Source of the DNA: Undibacterium sp.
GTDB taxonomy: Bacteria; Pseudomonadota; Gammaproteobacteria; Burkholderiales; Burkholderiaceae_D
DNA: 64,000 nt
Assembly (NCBI GenBank): GCA_030645915.1
Contig: JAUSNO010000017.1
Location: 62,001-126,000, forward strand
Direction of reading: 5' to 3'
This document shows, piece by piece, positions 7,329-16,422 of the stretch. The stretch's first letter is position 1, and the number at the start of each line of letters is the position of its first letter. The notes under the pieces were generated by a model. The model was given only the letters and a program-made list of their open reading frames with translations, was not told where the DNA came from and did not search any database. Made by a program: the position numbers and the translations under genes.

Positions 7329-8576
7329 TCATGCGGCTAAGTTCTCAGTTCCTGGCACTTCGTACATTTCAGCTCTTTTTAACTCGTCTAGATAGTTTGA
7401 CCAAGTTCTCATCATTTCACGCCTGTCGTCAAGATATTTGGCTTTTTGATATTTCCCTTTTACGCCTTGCACTAAATGCGAGAGTTGCCGCTCAATCTTT
7501 TCTTCGCCCCAGCCGAGTTCTGCAAGAGCAGTCGCGGCTGTATGACGGAATCCATGAGGCTGAATTACATCGCTCGAATAACCAAGTGACTTTAACGCTT
7601 TATTTATCGTTCCATCACTAATTGGACGTCCACCTGAGCCCGCGCTGAATATATATTCGCCTGAGCCAGTAAAAGGGCGCATTGATTGAATAATTTGGAG
7701 GGCCTGCGCGGATAAGGGCACAATATGGTCAATGTCTGTTTTAGTCACAAAGTAGCGCCACTCTTTGGTTTCAAAGTTGATGTCTTTCCATTTGGCTTGA
7801 CGGAGTTCGCCAGGTCGAGCGAATACCAATGGTAAAAGTTGCAGGGCCGCCTTTGTAGCTGGTGATCCAATATATTGATCAATATCGCTCATCACTTGTC
7901 CAAGAATTTTAGGATCTACGATATGAGAAAAATTCTTACTCACATGTTTTTCAAGTGCGCCAAGTAAGTCGTGCGCGATGTCGTGCTCAGTTCTGCTGGT
8001 TTGGATCGCGTAGCGCCATAGCCCAGACATGAGCGTTCGCACTCTGTTTGCTGTTTCAGTAACGCGCTGGCCTTGATTGTTCTTACGGTTTTCTATTCTG
8101 CGTAAACACGCCAATAGTTCCACCGCTTTTATTTCTGCTATTGGCTTCTTACCCAAGTAGGGAATCAGGTCTTTTTCAAGATAGGAGCGGGTTCGCGTTT
8201 TGTGTGTCTCAGATAGTGATTCAATCTTAACTTTGAACCATTCCCAAGCAACAGCTTCAAAATTATTTGCTGCCGCTTCTATTTTAGCCAACTTGACAGC
8301 TTTTTTGCTTTCACTGGGATCCACACCATCTGCGATCAGTTTTCGTGCAGTAGCACGTCTTTCACGGGCTTCTTGAAGTGATATTGTTGGATACTCTCCA
8401 AAGCTTAAGCGATTGGCTTTGCCGCTGGCTTGTCTGTATCTCATACGCCAGATTTTGGACCCCGTCGGAGATATTTCAAGATTCAACCCACCGCCATCTG
8501 CCAAAGAATATAGTTTTTCCTTTGGTTTTGAGTTTCGAATCTTGGTGTCGGTGAGCGGAATCGCTAACTTTGGCAT
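7329..8576 (-). CDS. int: tyrosine recombinase (P4-type integrase)
   Basis: A 415-residue site-specific integrase. Residues 1-95 form the DUF4102 arm-binding domain (LTDTKIRNSKPKEKLYSLAD). A core-binding domain follows (about 105-200), then the catalytic domain with R254 (ARPGE), H341 and R344 (HGFRH), H367 (LSH) and Y376. All catalytic residues are present, so the enzyme looks functional. Its start lies about 150 bases from the 3' end of the tRNA-Thr gene, the usual geometry for an integrase next to its attachment site. No good ribosome site precedes ATG 8576. Confidence 0.95.
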   Translation of the reverse strand: MPKLAIPLTDTKIRNSKPKEKLYSLADGGGLNLEISPTGSKIWRMRYRQASGKANRLSFGEYPTISLQEARERRATARKLIADGVDPSESKKAVKLAKIEAAANNFEAVAWEWFKVKIESLSETHKTRTRSYLEKDLIPYLGKKPIAEIKAVELLACLRRIENRKNNQGQRVTETANRVRTLMSGLWRYAIQTSRTEHDIAHDLLGALEKHVSKNFSHIVDPKILGQVMSDIDQYIGSPATKAALQLLPLVFARPGELRQAKWKDINFETKEWRYFVTKTDIDHIVPLSAQALQIIQSMRPFTGSGEYIFSAGSGGRPISDGTINKALKSLGYSSDVIQPHGFRHTAATALAELGWGEEKIERQLSHLVQGVKGKYQKAKYLDDRREMMRTWSNYLDELKRAEMYEVPGTENLAA

Positions 8577-8646
8577 TTTGTGTCCAAAAAAATTATGTAC
8601 TCAATTATGGCCACAAAAAACGTGGCTGGCAATAAATCACATTGGA

Positions 8647-8696
8647 CGTTAAAAAACAAAAAACCCACATTCTCATAGTGAGAGATGCGGGTTTTT
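8647..8696 (-). terminator. rho-independent terminator of tRNA-Thr
   Basis: On the minus strand a stem of AAAACCCGCAT and ATGTGGGTTTT (8660-8670 with 8685-8695, one mismatch) is extended by TCTCA/TGAGA and followed by a T-rich run (complement of 8647-8659). It lies directly after the tRNA gene and before the integrase. Confidence 0.8.
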
Positions 8697-8727
8697 GCAT
8701 GATACTGAACTTCTTGAAACGTGTTAT

Positions 8728-8803
8728 TGGTGCCGACTGCCGGAATCGAACTGGCTACCTGATGATTACAAGTCAACTGCTCTACCAAGTGAGCTAAGTC
8801 GGC
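8728..8803 (-). tRNA. tRNA-Thr (anticodon UGU)
   Basis: A 76-base cloverleaf with encoded CCA. The 7-bp acceptor stem GCCGACT/AGTCGGC is perfect, the D arm is GCTC/GAGC, the anticodon loop CTTGTAA gives UGU, and the T loop is TTCGATT. The anticodon stem contains one T-T mismatch (positions 28-42) and the T stem an A-C pair; the latter is also present in enterobacterial tRNA-Thr. Base 15 is C rather than the common purine. These oddities are probably tolerated, but a search for a second Thr-UGU copy would be informative. The 3' end is the likely attachment site of the island. Confidence 0.9.
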
Positions 8804-8864
8804 GAAACTTTTACTGCTTTGATCAATTAATTTCTCAATCAATCTAAGAGAACGAAATTATAGA

Positions 8865-9347
8865 CTACTTTATTATTTTTAGTGTGGGTTTTTCAAATTT
8901 TTTTTGTGAGCCATCGACAGATACAGCCGGAACTACCTTATCTTCAGTCTCTACTTTCGATCCGATGGCAGCCAAACCCAAGCTAGGCCGTGTCGGTGCA
9001 GGGGTATCCAGAGTCTCCCCATCAGTTGACGTGGTCGAATCCAATTCAAATGCCATACCTTGTCCATTTTCACTGGCATACACCGCCTGAACATTGGCAA
9101 CCGGCACATAAATTTCCCTCGAAACACCACCAAAACGAGCATTAAAAGTGACCGCATCATTACCCATTTTCAGTCCACTCGTCGCACCAAAACTTATATT
9201 CAACACGATTTCACCGTTGCGCACGAATTCCATCGGCACCTTTGCACCGCCGAATACCTTAACCGCCAGATACGGAGTAAAGCCATTGTCGGTGCACCAT
9301 TCATAGATGGCACGCATAAAATAAGGTTTAGTTGAAGTCTCAGACAT
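8865..9347 (-). CDS. sspB: ClpXP adaptor SspB
   Basis: A 160-residue cytosolic adaptor that delivers ssrA-tagged proteins to the ClpXP protease. The folded domain (about 5-105) shows the family stretches KPYFMRAIYEWCTDNGFTPY, EIVLNISFGAT, FNARFGG and VPVANVQAVYASENGQGM. A flexible acidic linker follows, and the C-terminal tail KKFEKPTLKIIK matches the XB peptide (xLxxVxK type) that docks on ClpX. It lies downstream of sspA in the standard order but is separated from it by a hairpin. Confidence 0.95.
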   Translation of the reverse strand: MSETSTKPYFMRAIYEWCTDNGFTPYLAVKVFGGAKVPMEFVRNGEIVLNISFGATSGLKMGNDAVTFNARFGGVSREIYVPVANVQAVYASENGQGMAFELDSTTSTDGETLDTPAPTRPSLGLAAIGSKVETEDKVVPAVSVDGSQKKFEKPTLKIIK

Positions 9348-9404
9348 AGCAGGGGAATTTTCACGAAGAATACGTTAAGGATAGGCTTTGCACCCAAAAA
9401 CAAC

Positions 9405-9433
9405 AAGGCTGACATGATTGAGATGTCAGCCTT
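9405..9433 (-). terminator. hairpin between sspA and sspB
   Basis: A perfect 11-bp stem AAGGCTGACAT (9405-9415) / ATGTCAGCCTT (9423-9433) with a 7-base loop, followed on the minus strand by GTTGTTTTTG. It probably terminates or attenuates transcription leaving sspA, giving lower sspB expression. Confidence 0.7.
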
Positions 9434-9455
9434 TTGTCAAAACGAATATGGCAAA

Positions 9456-10067
9456 TTAACGACGCATGACTTTTTCAGATGGAGTCAAAGCTTCAATGTA
9501 AGCAGGGCGAGAAAAGATACGCTCTGCGTACTTCATCAACGGCGCTGCTGTCTTAGAAAGTTCAATACCGTAATGATCAAGGCGCCATAGCAATGGTGCA
9601 ACAGCAACATCCAGCATCGAGAATTCCTCACCCAACATATATTTATTCTTGATGAATAAAGGTGCCAGTTGAGTCAGGCGATCACGTATTTCAATCCGTG
9701 CTTTTTCTTGCATTTTTGCCGAAGTAGAAGATTTCTCATTCTCCAACGTATGCACATGAATGAACAATTCTTTTTCGAAATTGAACAACATCAGTCGTGC
9801 ACGAGCACGCTGCAAAGGATCTGCAGGCATCAACTGAGGATGAGGAAAGCGCTCATCAATGTATTCGTTAATGATATTTGATTCGTACAATATCAATTCA
9901 CGCTCAACCAGAATAGGCACCTGACCATAAGGGTTCATGGTGGAAATATCTTCTGGTTTATTAAATAAATCAACGTCGCGGATTTCAAAATCCATGCCTT
10001 TTTCAAACAAGACCAGACGGCAACGTTGAGAGAATGGGCAAGTTGTACCCGAATAGAGAACCATCAT
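9456..10067 (-). CDS. sspA: stringent starvation protein A
   Basis: A 203-residue RNA-polymerase-associated protein with a glutathione S-transferase fold. The N-terminal thioredoxin-like domain starts MMVLYSGTTCPFSQRCRLVL and contains NPYGQVPILVERELILYES. The all-helical C-terminal domain includes MLGEEFSMLDVAVAPLLWRL. SspA binds the sigma70 holoenzyme under stress. ATG 10067 is preceded by AGGAAC at suitable spacing. Gene order next to petABC and sspB is standard for Betaproteobacteria. Confidence 0.95.
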   Translation of the reverse strand: MMVLYSGTTCPFSQRCRLVLFEKGMDFEIRDVDLFNKPEDISTMNPYGQVPILVERELILYESNIINEYIDERFPHPQLMPADPLQRARARLMLFNFEKELFIHVHTLENEKSSTSAKMQEKARIEIRDRLTQLAPLFIKNKYMLGEEFSMLDVAVAPLLWRLDHYGIELSKTAAPLMKYAERIFSRPAYIEALTPSEKVMRR

Positions 10068-10092
10068 TTTTATAGTTCCTTAAAAACGATTA

Positions 10093-10123
10093 GGGTGAGG
10101 CGCCTGTTTTGCGCACCCCACCC
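10093..10123 (-). terminator. candidate terminator of petABC
   Basis: A GC-rich hairpin, GGGTGAGGCGC (10093-10103) against GCGCACCCCACCC (10111-10123), imperfect but strong, followed on the minus strand by TAATCGTTTTTA. It lies between petC and sspA. Confidence 0.5.
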
Positions 10124-10166
10124 TGTGATAACACATCCGCCAACTAACCTACGGCGGACGACTAAA

Positions 10167-10931
10167 TTACTTCACTTCTTTCCAGTACGACGCATTCAAA
10201 CGCCATGCCAGTAAACTCAGTAGCGACAGAAACATGACCACCCAAACACCTAGGCGCTTGCGTGTGCTTTGTGCTGGCTCACCCATCCATTGCAAATAAG
10301 CGACCAGGTCGGTTACCGCACTATCATATTCGGCAGTGGTCAATTTACCGTCTGTCACCTTTTCAAAACCGGCAAATTTATGCACGACCTTAGATTCGTC
10401 ATGTGCGTCTTTTTCTTCGACGAACTTGGCATTGCGAACACCTTGTAATTCCCACAAAGCATGCGGCATACCAACGTTCGGGAACAACATATTATTCCAG
10501 CCGGTTGGTCTGCTATCATCTTTGTAATAGGTGCGAAGATAGGTGTAAAGCCAGTCTGCACCAGACCCAGCATTTGATGCTCTTGCACGCGCAATCACAG
10601 ACAAGTCCGGAGGAACTGCACCAAACCACTCCTTTGCATCTTTCGCTGCCAGAGAAGTCTTCATCAGATCACCGACTTTTTCGCCGGTGAACAACAAATT
10701 TCCCTTGATCTGATCTTCTGTCAAACCGATATCTTTCAGACGGTTGTAACGCATTGAAGATGCAGAGTGACAGTTAAGGCAATAGTTAACAAACAGCTTG
10801 GCGCCATTTTGCAACGCCGCCATATCATTACTCCGGTCCTCGGCTTTATCCAGAGGAAATCCGCCAGTATTAGCCAACACCATAGTCGGAGCAAAGACCA
10901 GCGCGGCGATCAATTTTTTAAAAAATTTCAT
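10167..10931 (-). CDS. petC: ubiquinol-cytochrome c reductase cytochrome c1
   Basis: A 254-residue membrane-anchored c-type cytochrome of the bc1 complex. It has an N-terminal signal peptide (1-20, LIAALVFAPTMVLA), the haem site CLNCH at 51-55, the likely axial methionine M155 in PNVGMPHALW, and a C-terminal anchor (about 226-247) that tethers it to the inner membrane. It passes electrons from the Rieske protein to cytochrome c. It is the last gene of petABC, 21 bases after petB. Confidence 0.97.
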   Translation of the reverse strand: MKFFKKLIAALVFAPTMVLANTGGFPLDKAEDRSNDMAALQNGAKLFVNYCLNCHSASSMRYNRLKDIGLTEDQIKGNLLFTGEKVGDLMKTSLAAKDAKEWFGAVPPDLSVIARARASNAGSGADWLYTYLRTYYKDDSRPTGWNNMLFPNVGMPHALWELQGVRNAKFVEEKDAHDESKVVHKFAGFEKVTDGKLTTAEYDSAVTDLVAYLQWMGEPAQSTRKRLGVWVVMFLSLLSLLAWRLNASYWKEVK

Positions 10932-10952
10932 GCTTATTATCCCTTTTGACGC

Positions 10953-12362
10953 TTAGTGCGCAGAAAATGTCACGCGTTTAGGCACAGGTTTGAATGTCCC
11001 CATCTTGCTCCACCATGGCATCAGCAGGAAAAATCCGAAATAAATTACGGCACAAACCTGTGAAACTTTTTCACCAATAGGAGATGGCGCCTGAACACCC
11101 AAGTATCCCAAAGCGACGAAAGCAATGCCAAAAACGATATAAACGTATTTGTGCCAGTCTGGACGGTAGCGTATGGATTTCACTGGTGACAGATCGAGCC
11201 AAGGCAATGCACCCAAGATCATTACTGAAGAACCGAACAACACCACACCCCAGAATTTAGCGTCAAGTGCACCAGGCATCATGCCGGCAAGTGCGACCAG
11301 AGCGATTCCAGCAATCGCCATTTTAATTTTCGATGGCAAGTTACTCGCCACAAAAATCAAACCGACATACGCGACGATACCAACCATCACCACATACATG
11401 AACTCGGTAGTAGTTGCACGCAAGATAGAATAAAACGGCGTGAAATACCAAGTTGGCGCGATATGCAAAGGTGTCATCAATGAATTGGCTGGAATAAAAT
11501 TATTGTATTCCAAGAAGTAACCACCCATTTCAGGGGCAAAGAAAACAACAGCGCTAAAGATGACCAAGAATACGGTCACGCCAAAAATATCGTGGAATGT
11601 GTAGTAAGGGTGCGAAGGAACGCTATCAAGCGGATGTCCGTCTGGGCCCAAATTTTCTTTCACTTCAATACCATCCGGATTATTCGAACCGACTTCATGC
11701 AGAGCGATCAGATGTGCGACCACCAAACCAAGCAAGACGAGAGGAATAGCAATGACATGAAAAGAGAAGAAACGATTGAGCGTTGCGTCAGACACCACGT
11801 AATCGCCACGAATCCACAGCGACAAATCTGGACCGATGAATGGAATAGCGCCGAACAGATTCACAATAACTTGTGCGCCCCAATAAGACATTTGTCCCCA
11901 TGGCAGCAAGTAGCCAAAGAAAGCTTCTGCCATCAAACACAGGAAAATCGCAAAGCCAAACAGCCAGATCAATTCACGAGGCTTACGATAGGAGCCGTAC
12001 ATTAACGCACGGGTCATATGCAAATAAACAATGATGAAGAAAGCAGAGGCGCCTGTTGAATGCATATACCGCACCAACCAGCCCCAAGGCACTTCACGCA
12101 TAATGTATTCTACCGACGCGAACGCCATACCGGCATCTGGTTTGTAGTGCATCACCAGAAAGATACCGGTCACAATCTGTATCACCAACACCAACATTGC
12201 CAGTGATCCAAAAATATACCAAAAATTAAAATTTTTCGGTGCGTAGTATTGACCCCACTGATCATTCCACAACTTAGTCAGCGGGAAGCGGGAGTCGACC
12301 CAATTGAGCGCCTTATCAATAACAGGGGCGTCAGCCGGAAGTTTTTTCTCAACAAATGCCAT
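10953..12362 (-). CDS. petB: ubiquinol-cytochrome c reductase cytochrome b
   Basis: A 469-residue integral membrane subunit with eight or more transmembrane helices. Haem-ligating histidines are visible as two pairs, H101/H115 (YMHSTGASAFFIIVYLHM) and H202/H217. The quinol-site PEW-like loop region reads APTWYFTPFYSILRA. A long C-terminal extension with extra helices is typical of bacterial forms. Its start codon lies two bases past the stop of petA, indicating tight translational coupling. Confidence 0.97.
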   Translation of the reverse strand: MAFVEKKLPADAPVIDKALNWVDSRFPLTKLWNDQWGQYYAPKNFNFWYIFGSLAMLVLVIQIVTGIFLVMHYKPDAGMAFASVEYIMREVPWGWLVRYMHSTGASAFFIIVYLHMTRALMYGSYRKPRELIWLFGFAIFLCLMAEAFFGYLLPWGQMSYWGAQVIVNLFGAIPFIGPDLSLWIRGDYVVSDATLNRFFSFHVIAIPLVLLGLVVAHLIALHEVGSNNPDGIEVKENLGPDGHPLDSVPSHPYYTFHDIFGVTVFLVIFSAVVFFAPEMGGYFLEYNNFIPANSLMTPLHIAPTWYFTPFYSILRATTTEFMYVVMVGIVAYVGLIFVASNLPSKIKMAIAGIALVALAGMMPGALDAKFWGVVLFGSSVMILGALPWLDLSPVKSIRYRPDWHKYVYIVFGIAFVALGYLGVQAPSPIGEKVSQVCAVIYFGFFLLMPWWSKMGTFKPVPKRVTFSAH

Positions 12363-12364
12363 GA

Positions 12365-12979
12365 TTAAGCCTCGCCTTTCTCATCTTTACCGATGAGGAT
12401 TTTAGTTTCCGACAGATACATATGCCGGGGCACATCCAGATTTTGTGGTGCTGGCTTGTTTTTATAAACCCGACCGGCCAAATCAAAAGTGGAACCATGG
12501 CATGGGCATAAAAAGCCGCCAGTCCAGTCATCCGGCAATGATGGCTGTGCGCCTGCAGCAAATTTCGAGCTGGGGGAACAGCCAAGGTGAGAACAAATAC
12601 CTACTGTCACCAATACGTCGCTATGTTCAACTCTTGAACGATTTTGGTTTTTACAGTAGTCAGGAATATCCATGGTGTAAGGCAAATCTGATTTTGGATC
12701 AGCAACCTTATCTTCTGTCTTAGCGAGGCTAGCCATCATTTCTGGCGTACGCTTGAGAATCCAGACTGGCTTACCGCGCCATTCAAATACTTTCATTTCA
12801 CCCGGTTTTAAATCCGAGATATCCGCTTCTACCGGCGCGCCCGCTGCTTTCGCGCGCTCGGATGGCTGGAAAGTGCTCACTAACGCACCCGCCGTTGCCA
12901 AACCTGCCACACCACCCACCGCGCACGTTGCGACGAGCAAGCCGCGACGGCCGGAATCGACCTGCTTTTCGATACCCAT
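12365..12979 (-). CDS. petA: Rieske iron-sulfur subunit of cytochrome bc1
   Basis: A 204-residue 2Fe-2S protein. The N-terminus carries a twin-arginine-type signal anchor (RRGLLVATCAVGGVAGLA). The cluster ligands are C129 and H131 (CSHLGC) and C158 and H161 (CPCHGS), with C134 and C160 positioned for the stabilising disulphide. It is exported by Tat, whose genes also lie in this window. It is the first gene of petABC. Confidence 0.97.
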   Translation of the reverse strand: MGIEKQVDSGRRGLLVATCAVGGVAGLATAGALVSTFQPSERAKAAGAPVEADISDLKPGEMKVFEWRGKPVWILKRTPEMMASLAKTEDKVADPKSDLPYTMDIPDYCKNQNRSRVEHSDVLVTVGICSHLGCSPSSKFAAGAQPSLPDDWTGGFLCPCHGSTFDLAGRVYKNKPAPQNLDVPRHMYLSETKILIGKDEKGEA

Positions 12980-13286
12980 ACCAACCCCAATCTATCAAAA
13001 ATCAAAACTTGATGAAGCAAAACCCACTTCTAACAACCTTAAATTATAAAGGAGCTGAGTATGGTTTTAAAGAAAAAGATGTATCTATGAACAAACTAAT
13101 GCGTATTTTCTGACATTTTGCTATTTATGTTTAACGATTTGGCTTAACAATCACTAATTTAAGTGCTGCGAATAATTGCATTTGACACAAATTTTGACAA
13201 AAAACCGTTCAAAAAATAGCACTTACACATTAATATGATCAAGGTTTTAGCTAATTTTTCGATTTACCATTTTTAAAGGATTTTCC
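12980..13286. promoter_or_regulatory. divergent control region petA / mscL
   Basis: This 307-base gap separates two divergent genes and must hold both promoters. On the plus strand two TTGACA hexamers lie 12 bases apart (13182-13187 and 13194-13199), with TATGAT at 13234-13239 too distant to be an ideal partner. No clear minus-strand promoter or named operator was recognised. Confidence 0.4.
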
Positions 13287-13706
13287 ATGAGCATGATGCA
13301 AGAATTCAAGGACTTCGCCTCAAAAGGCAATGTAGTCGACCTGGCTGTAGGTGTCATTATTGGCGCAGCATTTGGGAAAATTGTTGATTCACTGGTCGCT
13401 GATGTCGTTATGCCTATCGTCGGAAGAATTTTTGGTGGACTGGATTTTTCAAATTACTACATTCCACTGAATGGCCAGGCAAGCAGCTTGGCGTTGGTCG
13501 AGGCCAAGAAAGCAGGTGCTGTATTGGCCTATGGCAACTTCATTACTATCGCATTGAATTTTATTATTTTGGCATTTATTATTTTTCAAATGGTCCGCAT
13601 CTTTAACAAAATGAAAAAAGAGGAAGTTATAGCGCCTGCTGCCGCACCTGCGACGCCTGAAGACGTCGTTTTATTGCGTGAAATTCGCGACGCCCTGAGA
13701 AAATAA
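13287..13706 (+). CDS. mscL: large-conductance mechanosensitive channel
   Basis: A 139-residue inner-membrane channel that opens under hypo-osmotic stress. Family signatures are the N-terminal amphipathic helix ([20 protein letters not shown]), TM1 with [15 protein letters not shown], and TM2 around 88-108 ([18 protein letters not shown]), with a charged cytoplasmic helix at the C-terminus. It has a GGA-rich ribosome site (AAAGGATTTTCC) and is a single-gene unit. Confidence 0.97.
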   Translation: MSMMQEFKDFASKGNVVDLAVGVIIGAAFGKIVDSLVADVVMPIVGRIFGGLDFSNYYIPLNGQASSLALVEAKKAGAVLAYGNFITIALNFIILAFIIFQMVRIFNKMKKEEVIAPAAAPATPEDVVLLREIRDALRK

Positions 13707-13735
13707 TTTCTCCACAATTTTATTGGCGTTGGTTA

Positions 13736-13765
13736 CATGCCATCGACCTGAGGGGCGATGGCATG
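13736..13765. terminator. bidirectional hairpin between mscL and the Nif3-family gene
   Basis: A perfect 10-bp stem CATGCCATCG / CGATGGCATG with a 10-base loop lies between two convergent gene ends. T tracts are weak. Confidence 0.55.
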
Positions 13766-13768
13766 CAT

Positions 13769-14536
13769 TTATACAGGATTATCGATATCAACAAAATGAT
13801 GTGTAACGCCAAACTGTTGTGCGATATGCCGCCCCAATGCCTGGACTCCATACCGCTCGGTTGCATGATGCCCACACGCGATATAAGCGACACCTGACTC
13901 CCTCGCTAAATGCACAGTGGACTCTGAAATTTCCCCGCTTAAATAGACCGACGCGTCAGCCGTGATTGCATCGCCAAACATGTTTTGCGCCGCGCCCGTG
14001 CACCAGGCAACCTGACCAAGTAGTTGATCTGGATCACCGACCAATAATGGCTTACGGCCCAGCTTGCTTTCAATATGTTTCGCCAGTTCACCAACGGTCA
14101 GAACCAAACCGTTTTCCATTTGACCAATCCAGCCAAGGTCATCCTCACCAAACCTTGCTGTTGGAATGAGGTCCAGTTGTGCAGCCAGTGTTACGTTATT
14201 TCCCATTTGAGGATGTGCATCCAAAGGCAGGTGATAAGCGAACAGAGATATTTCGTTTTCCAGCAATATCTTTAGGCGTTTATGCTTTTGCCCAATGACG
14301 CGCATGTCCTCGCCACGCCAAAAATAACCGTGATGGACTAACACTGCATCGGCCCGCAGCAGAGTGGCCTGTTCCAAAAGCGCCAGACTGGCGGTAACGC
14401 CGCTCACCAACACTTTAATTTCAGAGCGACCTTCCACCTGCAGTCCATTTGGGCAATAATCACGGAAACGTGCTGTTTGCAATTCCGTCGAAAGAAATTG
14501 TGCCAGCGTATCCCTATTTACCGAATTTATTTTCAT
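13769..14536 (-). CDS. Nif3-like dinuclear metal-centre protein
   Basis: A 255-residue member of the Nif3/YbgI (GTP cyclohydrolase I type 2-like) family. Seen motifs are [13 protein letters not shown] near the N-terminus, [16 protein letters not shown] with the metal-binding [17 protein letters not shown], and [18 protein letters not shown] at the C-terminus. Function in the family is unsettled, with roles proposed in DNA repair or metal handling. The ATG at 14536 is preferred over the upstream TTG at 14542 because AAGAAGAG is ideally placed for it. It starts only 14 bases from the divergent protease gene. Confidence 0.9.
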   Translation of the reverse strand: MKINSVNRDTLAQFLSTELQTARFRDYCPNGLQVEGRSEIKVLVSGVTASLALLEQATLLRADAVLVHHGYFWRGEDMRVIGQKHKRLKILLENEISLFAYHLPLDAHPQMGNNVTLAAQLDLIPTARFGEDDLGWIGQMENGLVLTVGELAKHIESKLGRKPLLVGDPDQLLGQVAWCTGAAQNMFGDAITADASVYLSGEISESTVHLARESGVAYIACGHHATERYGVQALGRHIAQQFGVTHHFVDIDNPV

Positions 14537-14550
14537 ACTCAACTCTTCTT

Positions 14551-15717
14551 ATGCGTCGTTTATGGCTATTGTTTGCGCAAACCGCGACTATCGGTTTAGC
14601 GCTGTGGTTTATTGTAACCACCTTAAAACCCGATTGGATAGGCCAATTATCAAGATCCAATCAAAGTCTGCAACTGTCGTCGTCAATGAACATCCGGGAA
14701 GCGCCGGTCACCGCGATGCCTGCGCAGACGACCTATAGTATTGGCGCAAAACGAGCCATGCCTTCCGTAGTCAACATTAATACCGCCAAAGAGTCGCGCA
14801 AATCCGATAATGCACTTCTCAATGATCCATTCATCAAGCGTTTTTTTGGCGACCAGCCAAATCCACAAAACGAACGGCAAACCAGCCTTGGGTCTGGCGT
14901 TATCGTTAGTTCACAAGGCTTTATTCTGACTAACTATCATGTCATTGAAGGCGCAGATGAAATCGATGTCTCTTTACCGGATGGACGCAAAGCAATGGCC
15001 AAAGTCGTCGGGTCTGATCCCGAGACAGATCTCGCGGTCATCAAAATTAACTTACCGGACTTGCCCGCCATTACATTTGGCCATTCCGAAGTCACCAGCG
15101 TAGGCGATGTAGTACTCGCCATCGGCAATCCATTTGGTGTCGGTCAAACTGTAACTATGGGCATCATTTCTGCGCTCGGTCGAAATGATGTCGGGTTAAA
15201 TACTTATGAAAATTTCATACAAACCGATGCAGCAGTCAATTTTGGAAACTCCGGTGGTGCGTTGGTCGACATACAGGGAAATCTTCTCGGGATCAATTCA
15301 GCGATCTATTCACGCAACGGCGGCTCTTTGGGTATCGGTTTCGCCATTCCCGTCACGACCATCAAAATGGTAATGGAAGGTATCATCGCCGATGGTCAAG
15401 TGGTAAGGGGCTGGATAGGGGTAGAGCCCCAAGACATCACGCCTGAGATGGCGGACAGTTTCAACATAAAGCAGACCTCGGGAGCCATCGTCGCTGGGGT
15501 GATTCGAGGGGGTCCTGCCGACAAGGCAGGGATCAAACCAGGTGATATTTTGATTGCGATTGAAGGTAAACCAGCGGCGAATAAAACCGAAGTTCTGAAC
15601 TTAATTGCGCAATTGAAACCTGATACCAAAGTCAAATTAACATTGTTACGGAACGCATCGGAGTCAACGGTAAGTGTACTTATCGGGAAACGCCCTTCCA
15701 TCAAGCGGGAAGAGTAA
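14551..15717 (+). CDS. S1C serine protease, DegS/DegQ type
   Basis: A 388-residue HtrA-family protease with one N-terminal membrane anchor (about 4-24) and no cleavable signal, a trypsin-like domain with H130 (LTNYHVIEGAD), D160 (PETDLAVIK) and S234 (NFGNSGGALVD), and a single PDZ domain (about 285-378). One PDZ and an anchor fit DegS or MucD-like proteins rather than two-PDZ DegP. It would act in envelope stress quality control. The frame is open upstream to 14449, overlapping the Nif3-family gene; ATG 14551 is chosen because the membrane anchor begins there, although no strong ribosome site is seen. Confidence 0.9.
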   Translation: MRRLWLLFAQTATIGLALWFIVTTLKPDWIGQLSRSNQSLQLSSSMNIREAPVTAMPAQTTYSIGAKRAMPSVVNINTAKESRKSDNALLNDPFIKRFFGDQPNPQNERQTSLGSGVIVSSQGFILTNYHVIEGADEIDVSLPDGRKAMAKVVGSDPETDLAVIKINLPDLPAITFGHSEVTSVGDVVLAIGNPFGVGQTVTMGIISALGRNDVGLNTYENFIQTDAAVNFGNSGGALVDIQGNLLGINSAIYSRNGGSLGIGFAIPVTTIKMVMEGIIADGQVVRGWIGVEPQDITPEMADSFNIKQTSGAIVAGVIRGGPADKAGIKPGDILIAIEGKPAANKTEVLNLIAQLKPDTKVKLTLLRNASESTVSVLIGKRPSIKREE

Positions 15718-15738
15718 TTTTATTATTGGAATAGAGCC

Positions 15739-16422
15739 ATGCATATCAAGGACTTGACGCGTTTTTTATTCGAACTATCTGAAAACAACAACCGCGCCTG
15801 GTTTGTCATGAACAAACCTCGCTACGATATTTTACGTGCCGAATTTTTGCAGTTAGTCACCGAGTTGATCAACGACATCAGCAAATTCGATCCCGCAATC
15901 GCTGACTGCGAACCGAAGAAAGCCTTGTTCCGAATCAACCGCGACGTCCGTTTCAGAGCGGATAAATCGCCATATAAAACGACGTTTTCAGCGTCCATTT
16001 TACCGAGCGGCCGCAAGAAACCTAGCGAAGGTGGTGGACCAGCTTATTATTTTCAAATGGATGCAACAGGAAGACTCTTTTTTGCGGTGGGCGAATACAT
16101 GCCGCCATCAGACAGATTACGGGCCATACGCAATCACATTGTGGCAGACACGGCGGGGTTTTCTAAAGTGTTGAAAAACAAGGGGCTCAAAGATACCTTC
16201 GGCACCCTGCAGGAAGAAGGCAAGTTAATCCGGCCACCAAAAGGAGTTGATGCCGAACATCCGCAGATAGAGCAACTAAAACTCAAAAATTTTATGGTGT
16301 GGACAGAATGTCCGCTTGAAGGGATGGACACAGAAAAACTTCAGCAAACCTTGGCCAAGGGATTCAAAAATGCCTATCCCTTGATCAGCTGGTTACGCAG
16401 CGTGGTTTATTCTGCAACGTGA
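15739..16422 (+). CDS. DUF2461 family protein
   Basis: A 227-residue cytosolic protein of the TIGR02453/DUF2461 family, function unknown. Characteristic parts are FLFELSENNNRAWFVMNKPR near the start, KALFRINRDVRFRADKSPYK, and AVGEYMPPSDRLRAIR. It follows the DegS-type gene by 21 bases on the same strand, probably as a two-gene unit, and its 3' end overlaps the convergent tatC by 16 bases. Confidence 0.9.
   Translation: MHIKDLTRFLFELSENNNRAWFVMNKPRYDILRAEFLQLVTELINDISKFDPAIADCEPKKALFRINRDVRFRADKSPYKTTFSASILPSGRKKPSEGGGPAYYFQMDATGRLFFAVGEYMPPSDRLRAIRNHIVADTAGFSKVLKNKGLKDTFGTLQEEGKLIRPPKGVDAEHPQIEQLKLKNFMVWTECPLEGMDTEKLQQTLAKGFKNAYPLISWLRSVVYSAT

Noticed and set aside
1-8727. Second copy of the tRNA 3' end (attachment site)
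   Set aside because: Scanning by eye found no convincing repeat of the tRNA 3' end; it is expected beyond the left edge.
8728-8803. tRNA-Thr as a degenerate pseudo-tRNA
   Set aside because: Despite one T-T mismatch and an unusual base 15, length, acceptor stem, anticodon loop and CCA are intact and it has its own terminator.
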